Below, piece by piece: positions 1-7,671 of a stretch of DNA of 32,881 nucleotides. A model generated the notes under the pieces. The model was given only the letters and a program-made list of their open reading frames with translations. It ran no database searches and was not told where the DNA came from. The stretch covers positions 7,030 through 39,910 of the forward strand of contig PLEC01000101.1 in assembly GCA_003136935.1 (NCBI GenBank). The letters run 5' to 3'. Every line of letters begins with the position of its first letter. The stretch's first letter is position 1. This stretch comes from Gammaproteobacteria bacterium. Its GTDB lineage: Bacteria > Pseudomonadota > Gammaproteobacteria > Steroidobacterales > Steroidobacteraceae. The translations under genes and the position numbers were made by a program.

Positions 1-1512
1 ATTTCCAACCAGATGCTGGCGATCCTGATTCGCCGCAATGCCGAGCAGCAACTGCGGACGCTCACGACAAAAGACATACTCATTCAGCCGCCGCTCGGGG
101 ATACCTCGTCCTTCGACTTCGGCATCGTTGGCCGCATTATCGGCATCGGCACGGCGGCGGCACAGGCGGATGCCGCCAAGCTCGCGACGCTCGCCGTGAG
201 CGATGCAGAGATGCGCCGCTACATGCAGGCGCGGGACGCGATGCGCCGGCCGCCGCCGCAGATCGACTTCGTGCGGGCCGACACGGGCTCAGAACATTAC
301 TCGAGCGCCCTTGACAGTCTCTTCAAGGACCTGACCGGCAAGCCGCTCGACCCCGATGCGCTGGCGCGCCGTGTGACGGCGCTGTACGGGCAGGGTGGGC
401 TCGACACGCTCGACTACCACGTGGTCGGCAACGAGAACCGCTACGGTCTCGCACTCGACGCACGCGAGAGCTCCATGGGACCGAACTACCTGCGCTTCGG
501 CCTGAGCCTGCAGGATGACTTCCAGGGCAATGCGACCTACAACGCGGCGATGCGCTTCGTGATGTCCGATATCACGCGTTCCGCGGGCGAGTGGGTTACG
601 GATCTGCAGATCGGCAGCACCACGCTGGCGGCAACCGATCTGTTCGTGCCGCTGGCGCAGTTCTCGGGCTGGTTCGTGGATCCGCACGCGGCGACCGGAT
701 CCCACGACGTGATCCTCTACCCCCCGCCGTCGCAAGTGCCGCCGGGGCAGAATCCGAGCCAGCTCGCGGAATTTCGCGCCCACACTTTCTCTTACGGCAG
801 CGACTTCGGCTACCAGTTCGGCAACTGGGGTGAGATCCGCGCCGGCGTGCAGCGCGAGGAAGATCATTTCGTGCTGGAGATCGGCGACCCGAACAACCCC
901 AATCTGCCCATAGAGACGGGGCCGAACTACCAGCCATTTTCGCTACGGGATTACTTCGTGCGCTTCTCCTACGACCGGCTCGACGACGTCAATTTCCCGC
1001 ACAGCGGTCAGCAGGCGGTGCTGCAGTTCAGCGCCAATCGCAACGCGGAAGGGGTAGCGCAGGCGTCCGACCAGGTGACGCTCAACTACCTTGCGGCGCA
1101 CTCATTCGGACGCGACACGCTGGTGTTCTCGGCCTCCGGCGGCACCACGCTCGAGAGCCAGAGCCCGCTCACCGACATCAACCTGCTGTTTCCCCTCGGG
1201 GGCTTCCTCAACCTTTCGGGAGTGCGCGCCGACTCCCTTACGGGGCCGGACTTTGGTATCGCGCGACTCCTTTACTATCACCAGATCGGGCGCGGCGGTC
1301 CCGGGTACCTTGACGTGCCGACTTACATCGGCATGTCCCTGGAGGCGGGCAACGTCTGGCAGCAGCGCGCGGATGCTTCCTTAAGCAACACCCGCAAGGA
1401 CGCGAGCCTGTTCTTAGGCATGGACACCTTCCTCGGACCCGTGTACATCGCCAGCGGCTTCGATCAGCACGGCAGCCAGGCGTTCTACCTGTTCCTCGGC
1501 CGCACTTTCTGA
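1..1512 (+). CDS. Patatin-like phospholipase, type Vd autotransporter (PlpD-like), C-terminal part
   Basis: The frame is open from the first base, so the start and the patatin catalytic domain lie outside the window. The visible part begins with the tail of a patatin domain (around 'LTTKDILIQPPLGDTSSFDF'). Next comes a POTRA-like stretch (about 80-145 residues in), then a long run of alternating polar and aromatic segments typical of a BamA/TpsB-type beta-barrel. The protein ends in 'LFLGRTF', with a terminal Phe as outer-membrane barrels have. In the PlpD family the barrel and POTRA carry an N-terminal lipase to or across the outer membrane. No Ser-Asp dyad can be checked because that part is missing. 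The gene is convergent with the GNAT gene that follows. I am confident of the family for the C-terminal half; lipase activity is inferred from the family. Confidence 0.85.
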   Translation: MSNQMLAILIRRNAEQQLRTLTTKDILIQPPLGDTSSFDFGIVGRIIGIGTAAAQADAAKLATLAVSDAEMRRYMQARDAMRRPPPQIDFVRADTGSEHYSSALDSLFKDLTGKPLDPDALARRVTALYGQGGLDTLDYHVVGNENRYGLALDARESSMGPNYLRFGLSLQDDFQGNATYNAAMRFVMSDITRSAGEWVTDLQIGSTTLAATDLFVPLAQFSGWFVDPHAATGSHDVILYPPPSQVPPGQNPSQLAEFRAHTFSYGSDFGYQFGNWGEIRAGVQREEDHFVLEIGDPNNPNLPIETGPNYQPFSLRDYFVRFSYDRLDDVNFPHSGQQAVLQFSANRNAEGVAQASDQVTLNYLAAHSFGRDTLVFSASGGTTLESQSPLTDINLLFPLGGFLNLSGVRADSLTGPDFGIARLLYYHQIGRGGPGYLDVPTYIGMSLEAGNVWQQRADASLSNTRKDASLFLGMDTFLGPVYIASGFDQHGSQAFYLFLGRTF

Positions 1513-1520
1513 AAATCGCG

Positions 1521-1536
1521 CGCCAGCCCCCTGGCG
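1521..1536. terminator. Short hairpin between convergent genes, possible terminator
   Basis: A perfect 6-bp stem (CGCCAG / CTGGCG) with a 4-base loop lies between the convergent stops at 1512 and 1541. On the minus strand it is followed after a few bases by ATTTT, so it better suits the acetyltransferase transcript. On the plus strand only TCCTTC follows. The stem is short and the T-run is offset, so support is moderate at best. Confidence 0.4.
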
Positions 1537-1540
1537 TCCT

Positions 1541-2008
1541 TCAGAGTTGCCTGCGGTAGACGACGAACCCGGAAAGCTGGGCGACCTGGTCATAGAGCTT
1601 CATGGCTGTCTTATTCGACTCGTGCGTCAGCCAGTACACGCGGGTCGAGCCGGCGAGCTTGGCCCGCTCGCAGACCGCGCTGATGAGGGCGCGGCCGACA
1701 CCGGTGCCGCGCTGCTCGTGCGCCGTGAACAGATCCTGCAGGTAGCAGGTGGGTTCAATGCGGATGGTGGTGCGGTGAAAGAGGTAGTGCGTGAGCCCGA
1801 CGAGCCGTCCATCGCGCTCGGCCACCAGCGCATGCACCGGTTCGTAGGCGTCAAAGAAGCGCGCCCAGGTCATGTGGGTGATGTCAGCGGGTAGTGCGGT
1901 GTCGCCTGAGCGCCCGTAAAAAGCGTTGTAGCCCTGCCAGAGCGGCAGCCATTGATCGAAGTCCGCGCGCACGACCGCGCGTACGATCGCCGCGCCGGGG
2001 CTTGCCAT
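1541..2008 (-). CDS. GNAT family N-acetyltransferase
   Basis: This 155-residue protein has the size and layout of a single-domain GNAT enzyme, which moves an acetyl group from acetyl-CoA to an amine. The acetyl-CoA loop is seen as QRGTGVGRAL (residues 99-108), preceded by a 'CYLQDLFT' strand. A C-terminal 'SNKTAMKLYDQ' region matches motif B, where an Asn and a Tyr are common. The start codon overlaps the stop of the upstream cupin gene by one base (TGATG), so the two are probably translationally coupled. The substrate cannot be told from sequence. It is the last gene of a tight minus-strand cluster that begins with the heme-HAMP gene. Confidence 0.9.
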   Translation of the reverse strand: MASPGAAIVRAVVRADFDQWLPLWQGYNAFYGRSGDTALPADITHMTWARFFDAYEPVHALVAERDGRLVGLTHYLFHRTTIRIEPTCYLQDLFTAHEQRGTGVGRALISAVCERAKLAGSTRVYWLTHESNKTAMKLYDQVAQLSGFVVYRRQL

Positions 2009-2388
2009 CAGGCGTCGCCGGGGGGAATGATCGCGGCTGTTTCGGCCATCAGGACGATCGCGCGTTGCGGAGCCCGCGTGCGGTGCACGACCCCCCGCGG
2101 CACGACAAAGCCCTCCTGAGGCTTCAGCTCAATGGACCGGCCCTCGAGGTCGATGATGAAGTGACCCTCGAGAACGAAGAAAAACTCGTCATCCCGGTCG
2201 TGCTTATGCCAGTGATATTCGCCCTGCAGCACGCCTAAGCGGATGACCGAGTCGTTCACTTTGCACAGGGTCTGGTTGTACCAGCGGTCCTTGCACTGGG
2301 CCACGAGTGCCGGCACATCGATGACACGCAGCGCCTCAAACTTCACGTCGAGGTGCGTGGCGTAAGGGTGGGTCGCGGGCGCGCTCAC
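2008..2388 (-). CDS. Single-domain cupin protein
   Basis: The 126-residue protein has both cupin motifs. Motif 1 is 'GEYHWHKHDRDDEFFFVLEG' with candidate metal ligands His59, His61 and Glu68; motif 2 is 'PRGVVHRTRAP' with His102. Such small cupins bind a divalent metal and act as isomerases, dioxygenases or sensors; nothing here says which. The start is GTG, one base after the stop of the upstream 88-residue gene (TAG-T-GTG). Its own stop overlaps the ATG of the acetyltransferase gene. This spacing implies one transcript for the three. The cupin call is firm; the function is unknown. Confidence 0.88.
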   Translation of the reverse strand: MSAPATHPYATHLDVKFEALRVIDVPALVAQCKDRWYNQTLCKVNDSVIRLGVLQGEYHWHKHDRDDEFFFVLEGHFIIDLEGRSIELKPQEGFVVPRGVVHRTRAPQRAIVLMAETAAIIPPGDA

Positions 2389-2389
2389 A

Positions 2390-2656
2390 CTACAGCCCGC
2401 GACTCTCGGCGAGCTTCTCGACCTTCTTGAACACCAGCGCGGGCTTGTCGCTGGAACGGGAGTACTCGTGCCGCCGGCTCATCTCAGCGAGCGCCGCATC
2501 CCGCTCCCCGGGAGTCGGATACCAGTGCAGCCGCTGCCACTCGGGCCCCAGGAGCTTTCGGAACGGATCGCCCGCGGGGAGGCTCACGCGCACCCCATAG
2601 GGACACAGTTGCTCGGTCGGCGCGGCGCGCAGGTTCTGTGGTTGACTGATGCCCAT
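2390..2656 (-). CDS. Small conserved-looking protein of unknown function (88 aa)
   Basis: I do not recognise a named family. The product is soluble with no signal peptide or membrane segment. It has a central 'GVRVSLPAGDPFRKLLGPEW' stretch, then 'LHWYPTPGERDAALAEMSRRHEYSR', an amphipathic helix rich in charged residues. Codon use is like the neighbours, and the stop is one base from the GTG of the cupin gene, which supports it being real. The ATG at 2656 has no clear ribosome binding site. It lies 64 bases downstream of the TIR gene and may be read on the same transcript. Confidence 0.72.
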   Translation of the reverse strand: MGISQPQNLRAAPTEQLCPYGVRVSLPAGDPFRKLLGPEWQRLHWYPTPGERDAALAEMSRRHEYSRSSDKPALVFKKVEKLAESRGL

Positions 2657-2720
2657 AACGGGAAAGCTTACGGTGGGCTGCCGCAGGCTCGCAAGCTCCC
2701 GGGCTGCGGGGCGCTCTCGC

Positions 2721-3389
2721 TCAAGGAGCGGGCGGCGGCAGCCGGCGGCAGGCTTCGACGAACTGCCGCCGCGGTGCGTCGGCGTCGATCTCGGCGGCCA
2801 GGCGCTGGATTAGCTGCTCCCAGCCCGAAGCGCTCTGTGCCGCGCGCCTCACCAGGTGCTGCGCGAGTGGACCGATGTGAGGCGCCAGCTGTTTTTCCAG
2901 GGACTGCAGCTGCGGTGCGCTGAAGGTCGCCGCGGCTACGCTCGTGGCTGCCACGGCGGCCTGGGTCACCAGTGCCGCGCCGCCGGCGGCGTTCAGCAGC
3001 ACCGTGACATGGGCGCACAGCCTGTCATAGTGCGGTTCGCGAGGCGCCGGGAAGCCATCGAGCCAGTGCTGGGAGCTCAGGAAATATTCCAGGCTCTTGG
3101 AAGGCACCAGGTCCTCGAGTCGAAACGGCAGCACCGGCACCTGCTTGTGCACGGCGCGCTCGACCTCCCGCCGCACCTGCGGTGAAAGGTTGCTGTGGCT
3201 GGAGAACACCAGCACCATGAGGCGCGCGGTGGCTATGGCATCGATGATCTCAGCCGCCCACTCGGCCGCCGGCGATATGTCCCGCGGTGCGATCCATACC
3301 GTAATCCCGCGTGCCTCCAGTCGCGCGGTCAGCTCGAACGCACACCCGCGATCCGGTACTGAATAACTGACAAATACGTCGCGCCCCAC
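2721..3389 (-). CDS. TIR-domain protein with C-terminal signalling-type module
   Basis: The 222-residue protein starts with a bacterial TIR_2-type domain (about residues 3-115): 'DVFVSYS' strand, 'WIAPRDI' (32-38), 'LMVLVFS' strand and 'SPQVRREVERAV', where a Glu (75 or 77) sits in the usual place of the NADase catalytic Glu. Bacterial TIR domains often hydrolyse or cyclise NAD+, so this is a candidate NAD-consuming effector. After an Ala-rich linker (about 134-158) comes a helical module (about 160-214, 'APHIGPLAQHLVRRAA') like one I recall at the C-termini of bacterial signalling proteins, possibly DUF8082. I chose the GTG at 3389 because a GGAG lies 8 bases upstream of it; a TTG at 3395 is also in frame but sits 2 bases from that GGAG. 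The start follows the stop of the heme-HAMP gene by 2 bases, so coupling is likely. Confidence 0.88.
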   Translation of the reverse strand: MGRDVFVSYSVPDRGCAFELTARLEARGITVWIAPRDISPAAEWAAEIIDAIATARLMVLVFSSHSNLSPQVRREVERAVHKQVPVLPFRLEDLVPSKSLEYFLSSQHWLDGFPAPREPHYDRLCAHVTVLLNAAGGAALVTQAAVAATSVAAATFSAPQLQSLEKQLAPHIGPLAQHLVRRAAQSASGWEQLIQRLAAEIDADAPRRQFVEACRRLPPPAP

Positions 3390-3391
3390 TC

Positions 3392-4261
3392 TCAAGGCTC
3401 CAGGAGCTGCAGGGCCTTGGCGAGGCTGGTACGCATGCGGTTGAACGAGCGCGTCAGGTCCAGGAGTTCCGCGCTGCCGCGCGTCGGAAACTGCGCGGCG
3501 GCCGTGTTACCCAGACTGACCTCGTCGGCGATGGCGGCGATGTGCCGCACCGGGCGCACGATCAGGAGGTAGAGGATGACGTTGACGATCAGCAGCGCGG
3601 CGGCGAGGATCGCCGCCACCGCCGTCATGACACGGCGAAAGATCGCTTGCGCATTGGCGGTGGCGCTGGCGAGCGGCACGGACACGACCTGGGCGCCGAT
3701 GATCTCGTGTGGCTGCCAGCCGAAACCATTGTTGCTGCCATAACGCGCCAGCAAAGTCGCTGGCGCGCTCGCCGGCAGACTGTGACAGATGAGGCACTTT
3801 GGCTCGGCGTGGATCGGTCTCGCCAGGTACAAGGATCTTCCCGTCGGCGTGTCGCGCTCACCCACGATCTGTGTCGTCTGCGCATCATTTCTGAATTGCT
3901 GCACCAGGTCCGCCTCCCAGTCCGTCGCCCGGTCGCGCAGGTTGGTGGGGTTGAGGGTCGCTTCCCGGTACGCGTATTCGGGATGATGCTCGCGCAGCTT
4001 AAGGAAGTTCTGGGTGGCGGCATAGGAAGGCACGCTTTGCGGTAGGAACTCCTTGAACATCCCGGCGTTGAGGAGCGGGACGATCTCCTCGGATGTGTAG
4101 CCGCGCATGGAAAGCGCGCTGTCCATCATCAGCCCCGCTTCACGCAAGACCTCGCGCTGCGCGTTCGCCTGCAGCATGGACGAACAGGCCCAGCCAAGCG
4201 CCAGCGCGGCCAGGGTAAACGTCAGGACAAGAGCCAGATTTATGCGTACCAGGAGGTTCAT
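3392..4261 (-). CDS. Periplasmic c-heme (DUF3365) sensor with HAMP domain, no output domain
   Basis: This is a 289-residue inner-membrane protein. A first membrane segment spans about 6-28. The periplasmic region (29-208) looks like the DUF3365/Tll0287 fold and holds a CLICH motif (Cys156, Cys159, His160), the CxxCH signature for covalent heme c. A second membrane segment (about 210-234) leads into 'VRPVRHIAAIADEVSLGN', the start of a HAMP domain (about 235-287). The protein stops there. In relatives, this sensor-HAMP arrangement usually continues into a histidine kinase, cyclase or chemotaxis domain. The likely role is sensing redox state or a gas such as O2 or NO and passing a signal through HAMP. 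The partner is probably encoded next door: the TIR gene starts 2 bases downstream. Family and topology are well supported; the ligand is not known. Confidence 0.88.
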   Translation of the reverse strand: MNLLVRINLALVLTFTLAALALGWACSSMLQANAQREVLREAGLMMDSALSMRGYTSEEIVPLLNAGMFKEFLPQSVPSYAATQNFLKLREHHPEYAYREATLNPTNLRDRATDWEADLVQQFRNDAQTTQIVGERDTPTGRSLYLARPIHAEPKCLICHSLPASAPATLLARYGSNNGFGWQPHEIIGAQVVSVPLASATANAQAIFRRVMTAVAAILAAALLIVNVILYLLIVRPVRHIAAIADEVSLGNTAAAQFPTRGSAELLDLTRSFNRMRTSLAKALQLLEP

Positions 4262-4411
4262 CGGCTTTTCGGGCGGTTCCGGAACCCCCTCTCAGTTCAG
4301 TGTGCCAGAGATTCCGCGCTGTTCACAGTTCCCCGGAAGTTCGCCGCGCGGGGCTTGAGTCGTGGGCGATCCGTCCCCAGACTCACGTCCTGAGGCGACG
4401 GAGGATGAACC

Positions 4412-5074
4412 ATGGGGCTGTTCCGCAATAAGTCGATTCTGCCTGAAAAGGATAAGGCGCTCCCGGGACGTGCCGCGCCGCTGAAGGTGCCGGAGACGCA
4501 TTTTGTGAACGGCCATCGCAGCGTGCCGCCGTTCCCTGCCGGGATGCGCGAGGCGGTGTTCGGGCTCGGCTGCTTCTGGGGCGCCGAGCAGTTGTTCTGG
4601 AAACTTCCCGGCGTGTATTCGACCGCGGTCGGCTACGCCGGCGGCTTCACGCCCAACCCGACGTACGAGGAGGTCTGCACCGGGCAGACCGGGCACACCG
4701 AGGTGGTGCGCGTGATCTACGACCCGCAGAAAGCCGACTACGAGGAACTGCTCAAGGAGTTCTGGGAATCCCATGATCCGACGCAGGGCATGCGGCAGGG
4801 CAACGATGTGGGGACGCAATACCGCTCGGCGATTTACGCGTCGGATGACGAACAGCGCGCCGCGGCGGAAGAATCGCGGCGCGTCTACCAGGCGCGCCTC
4901 AGCGCGGCGGGGAAGGGGACGATCACGACGGAGATCCGCGACGCGCCCGCCTTCTATTACGCCGAGGAGTATCACCAGCAGTACCTGGCGAAGAATCCGG
5001 ACGGCTACTGCGGGCTCGGGGGATGTGGGGTTTCCTACAAACCCGCGGAGCTGGCAGTGGGGGCGAAGGCGTAA
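4412..5074 (+). CDS. msrA: Peptide-methionine (S)-S-oxide reductase MsrA
   Basis: The enzyme reduces the S epimer of methionine sulfoxide in proteins, with electrons from thioredoxin. The active site '[10 protein letters not shown]' carries the nucleophilic Cys54, and 'YAGG' and 'GHTEVV' are family hallmarks. Two recycling cysteines, Cys200 and Cys205, lie in '[10 protein letters not shown]' near the C-terminus. Total length is 220 residues, normal for forms with a short N-terminal extension (about 45 residues before the core). There is no signal peptide, so it is cytoplasmic. GGAGG at 4400-4404, 7 bases before the ATG, fixes the start. It is divergent from the heme-HAMP gene, with 150 bases shared between the two starts. 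Confidence 0.96.
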   Translation: MGLFRNKSILPEKDKALPGRAAPLKVPETHFVNGHRSVPPFPAGMREAVFGLGCFWGAEQLFWKLPGVYSTAVGYAGGFTPNPTYEEVCTGQTGHTEVVRVIYDPQKADYEELLKEFWESHDPTQGMRQGNDVGTQYRSAIYASDDEQRAAAEESRRVYQARLSAAGKGTITTEIRDAPAFYYAEEYHQQYLAKNPDGYCGLGGCGVSYKPAELAVGAKA

Positions 5075-5096
5075 TTACGCTGTGCGGTAAGGGTCA

Positions 5097-5489
5097 CTAA
5101 AAATCTGTCTTCCCGAAGCGCGTAAACCCCTGGTTGATCCCGGGCGGATCAAGAACCGTGAGGTCAAGATCGATCGGTGCACCTATCCACTGACCGAGAC
5201 GCGTGTGATCCGCCAGATCATCGTGCGTCAACGGATGTATGAGCGCCCTTAGCCCGACTTCGCAGATGATGCCCTCGATCATCGGCACGAGTCCTGCGGT
5301 GAAGTGAACTTCGAACTGCCGTACCGGGTGCGGGCCCACCTTATGATCGCGCAGTTCTCCGATGAACAGCAGTTGCGGCGTTTCACCGGACTCCTTCAGC
5401 CTGATCAGGCGTCCGCGGAATGCCTCCGCGCGGCCGCGGTCGCCGGGCGCTATAGTAAATATGCGCGTGCCAGGGAGTCTTGCTGTCAT
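5097..5489 (-). CDS. DOPA 4,5-dioxygenase-like protein lacking the N-terminal His motif
   Basis: The 130-residue product fits the DOPA 4,5-dioxygenase family in its last two thirds. It has 'VGPHP' (His54), 'FEVHF', 'ALIHPLTHDDLADH' (His85 and His95) and 'WIGAPIDLDLTVL'. In the family these histidines are probable metal ligands, and the enzyme cleaves the catechol ring of DOPA. The N-terminus of relatives usually carries a 'HAHVYF'-like motif. Here the matching place reads 'GTRIFTIAPGDRGRAEAF', with no His, and no His appears in the codons just upstream. No clear ribosome binding site precedes the ATG at 5489, and third codon positions are less GC-rich than in nearby genes. It may be a diverged or inactive relative. 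The gene is convergent with msrA, 22 bases apart. Confidence 0.72.
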   Translation of the reverse strand: MTARLPGTRIFTIAPGDRGRAEAFRGRLIRLKESGETPQLLFIGELRDHKVGPHPVRQFEVHFTAGLVPMIEGIICEVGLRALIHPLTHDDLADHTRLGQWIGAPIDLDLTVLDPPGINQGFTRFGKTDF

Positions 5490-5587
5490 CCATTGTGCGG
5501 GCCGTTCCGTCGGATTACTTAGGCTAGCAGGCAGGAGCGCCCGCTGTCAGCTAAGAGCCGGTCTGCGATTTCCAGTGCTCATGCACT

Positions 5588-7537
5588 TCAGTTCTCCATC
5601 ACGGGCAGCGCGATGTAGGAAGCTTCCTTGGCCGAGTGATATACACGCTGCGTCGCCTTGCGGTAGTCCTCGGGCCTGGCGAGGAAAATGTTGGGTACAA
5701 ACGTCTGCGGATTGCGGTCGTAGAGCGGGAACCAACTCGACTGCACCTGCACCATCAGGCGGTGGCCCGGCAGGAACACGTGATTGTTCGGCGGGAGCTT
5801 GAATTCATAAGCGAGCGGCTTGTTAGCCTTGATCGGCTTGGGCGCGACGAAGCCCTCCCGGTAGCGCCCCCGCAGAATGTCCATGCCCACCGCGAGCTGA
5901 TAGCCGCCCATCTCCGGTTGCGCGTACACCTCGTCGGGATACACGTCGATGAGTTTCACCACCCAGTCGCTGTCCGAGCCGCTGGTGGAAGCCACCAGGT
6001 GCACCACCGGCTGGCCATTGATCAGCAGGGGCTTGGTGAGCACCGCCGAGGTGAAGGTGATGACATCGGTGCGGCCCGCGGCTTCGCGCTGATCATCGGT
6101 CAGCCACTGCTGCCAGGTCTGCCCCGGCGCGTAGCCGATCTGCTGAATGGGACGCGCACGGAAGGGCACGGGGCGCGCGGGATCCGAGACGTATTCCGTA
6201 AACGCCTCCCCACCGGCCGGCGCCTCGAACCCGAGCTTGTTGCCCGGCTGCAGGTACAGCGCTTTGGTGGCGTGCGTACAGCCGCTCTCGCAGCTCACCG
6301 GCCAACGGTCGAAGCGCCGCCACTCATTGGTGCCGGTCTCAAACGCCGTCACCGCTGCGACATCCGCTGCTGGCGCCCCGTCCTTCAGGTATTGCGCGAG
6401 GAATGGCCGCAGCACGTGCTCGCGGAACCAGCGCGAGGTGTCGCTGCCGAAGCGCAGGTTCCCCAGGCTGCTGCCCTCATCGATGGCCTGGCCGTGATAC
6501 CACGGCCCCAGCACCAGCTTCACCATGTTGCCGTTCACGTCCTTGGGCTTGATTGCCTTGTACACGGCGATGGCGCCGTAGCTGTCCTCGGCGTCCCACA
6601 GACTGTGCACGAGCATGACCGGGACTTTGAGCGGCTGTGTGGCCAGGAGCTTGTCCACCGCCTGCTCGCTCCAGAAATCATCGTAGGCCGGATGCGCCAC
6701 GATCTTGTTCCAGAAGCCGATCTGCTGCATGCCATGGCTGCGCCCCAGCTCACCAGCCGAGCCCGCCTGCAGAAACAGGTCGTACTCGTCGTGATAGTTC
6801 GACCACCACTTGATGGTGTTGTCGCGGCTCGCTACCTGCTCGTAGATGTATGACGCGTTCTGCTGGCGGAACGCGCCGAAGTGAAACCAGTCATCGCCCA
6901 TCCAGCCGTCCACCATCGGGTTCATGGGCACGGAGACTTTCAGCGCCGGGTGCGGTTTGACGAGGGCCATCAAGGGTTCGAAGCCGTCATAGGAAATGCC
7001 CAGCGTTCCCACCTTGCCGTTGCTCTCCGGCACGTTCTTCACCAGCCAATCGATGGTGTCGTAGGTGTCGGTGGCATCGTCCACAGGGGTCGGGTTCTGT
7101 GGGCCGTGCACCGGGCGGTTCATGACATAGTCGCCCTCCGAGTCGTACTTGCCGCGCACGTCCTGCATTACGCGGATGTAGCCGTCCTCGAGGATCACGT
7201 CGGTGGCGTTGTCATAGCCCTGCAGCATCGGGCCCAGGTGCCCGCTGTGCGTGTGGCTGGTGAGTGTCTTGGCCTCGTAGGGCGTACGCGTGAGCAGCAT
7301 GCCGACATGCGTTGCGCCCTTGGGCACCAGCATGATGGTGTGGAGCTTCACGCCATCGCGCATGGGGATCATGACGTCGCGAAGGTCGTATTCCCACGCG
7401 TCAGTGACCGGAGTGAACTTGGTAGGGGTCTCGCTGGGGTACTGCGGGTAAAGGGGGTTGGGAGCGTCTTCGGCGCCAAGGCCGCTGCTCGCGGTGAGGA
7501 GCAGCACGGCGAGGGTGGTGGTGAGGCCCGTCTTCAT
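5588..7537 (-). CDS. Secreted CocE/NonD family hydrolase, alpha-amino-acid ester hydrolase-like
   Basis: This 649-residue alpha/beta hydrolase has a Sec signal peptide ('MKTGLTTTLAVLLLTASSGLG', cleavage near residue 21-22). The nucleophile is Ser182 in 'GTLGISYDGF'. The other triad members are probably Asp315 ('LWDAEDSYG') and His348 ('GPWYHGQ'). 'GDDWFHFGAFR' is a trait I associate with alpha-amino-acid ester hydrolases and glutaryl-7-ACA acylases, the group that acts on beta-lactam side chains and amino-acid esters. A C-terminal jelly-roll domain ('PLLINGQPVVHLVAS...') completes the CocE fold. An in-frame ATG at 7618 would add 27 residues. The ATG at 7537 is preferred because AGGGG precedes it and the signal peptide then starts properly. 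The natural substrate is unknown; a periplasmic peptidase or acylase role is likely. Confidence 0.92.
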   Translation of the reverse strand: MKTGLTTTLAVLLLTASSGLGAEDAPNPLYPQYPSETPTKFTPVTDAWEYDLRDVMIPMRDGVKLHTIMLVPKGATHVGMLLTRTPYEAKTLTSHTHSGHLGPMLQGYDNATDVILEDGYIRVMQDVRGKYDSEGDYVMNRPVHGPQNPTPVDDATDTYDTIDWLVKNVPESNGKVGTLGISYDGFEPLMALVKPHPALKVSVPMNPMVDGWMGDDWFHFGAFRQQNASYIYEQVASRDNTIKWWSNYHDEYDLFLQAGSAGELGRSHGMQQIGFWNKIVAHPAYDDFWSEQAVDKLLATQPLKVPVMLVHSLWDAEDSYGAIAVYKAIKPKDVNGNMVKLVLGPWYHGQAIDEGSSLGNLRFGSDTSRWFREHVLRPFLAQYLKDGAPAADVAAVTAFETGTNEWRRFDRWPVSCESGCTHATKALYLQPGNKLGFEAPAGGEAFTEYVSDPARPVPFRARPIQQIGYAPGQTWQQWLTDDQREAAGRTDVITFTSAVLTKPLLINGQPVVHLVASTSGSDSDWVVKLIDVYPDEVYAQPEMGGYQLAVGMDILRGRYREGFVAPKPIKANKPLAYEFKLPPNNHVFLPGHRLMVQVQSSWFPLYDRNPQTFVPNIFLARPEDYRKATQRVYHSAKEASYIALPVMEN

Positions 7538-7598
7538 GGCATCCCCTGTTGGTGTTGTGAAGAGGTAGCTTAAGGGGATGCTCGAGGTGAAGAAAGAC

Positions 7599-7615
7599 TC
7601 GTACGTCAAGTACGA
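7599..7615. promoter_or_regulatory. Inverted repeat upstream of the CocE-type hydrolase gene
   Basis: The arms TCGTAC and GTACGA are perfect 6-bp complements around a 5-base spacer (GTCAA; TTGAC on the minus strand). The site lies about 62 bases before the hydrolase start. The central TTGAC would suit a minus-strand -35 element, but I find no convincing -10 at the right distance. It may be a regulator binding site; function is inferred from position and symmetry only. Confidence 0.35.
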
Positions 7616-7671
7616 CATTTTGTTGTGCGTTGAACCGTCGCCACTGAGTCAGTCAGCGCCGATGGCTCGCT

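Noticed and set aside
5069-5080. Perfect 12-bp palindrome GCGTAATTACGC over the msrA stop codon
   Set aside because: Too short, with no loop or T-run to act as a terminator; may be chance.
5636-6853. 405-residue plus-strand open frame inside the CocE-type gene
   Set aside because: Antisense to an enzyme with a complete catalytic triad; no ribosome binding site or recognisable domain.
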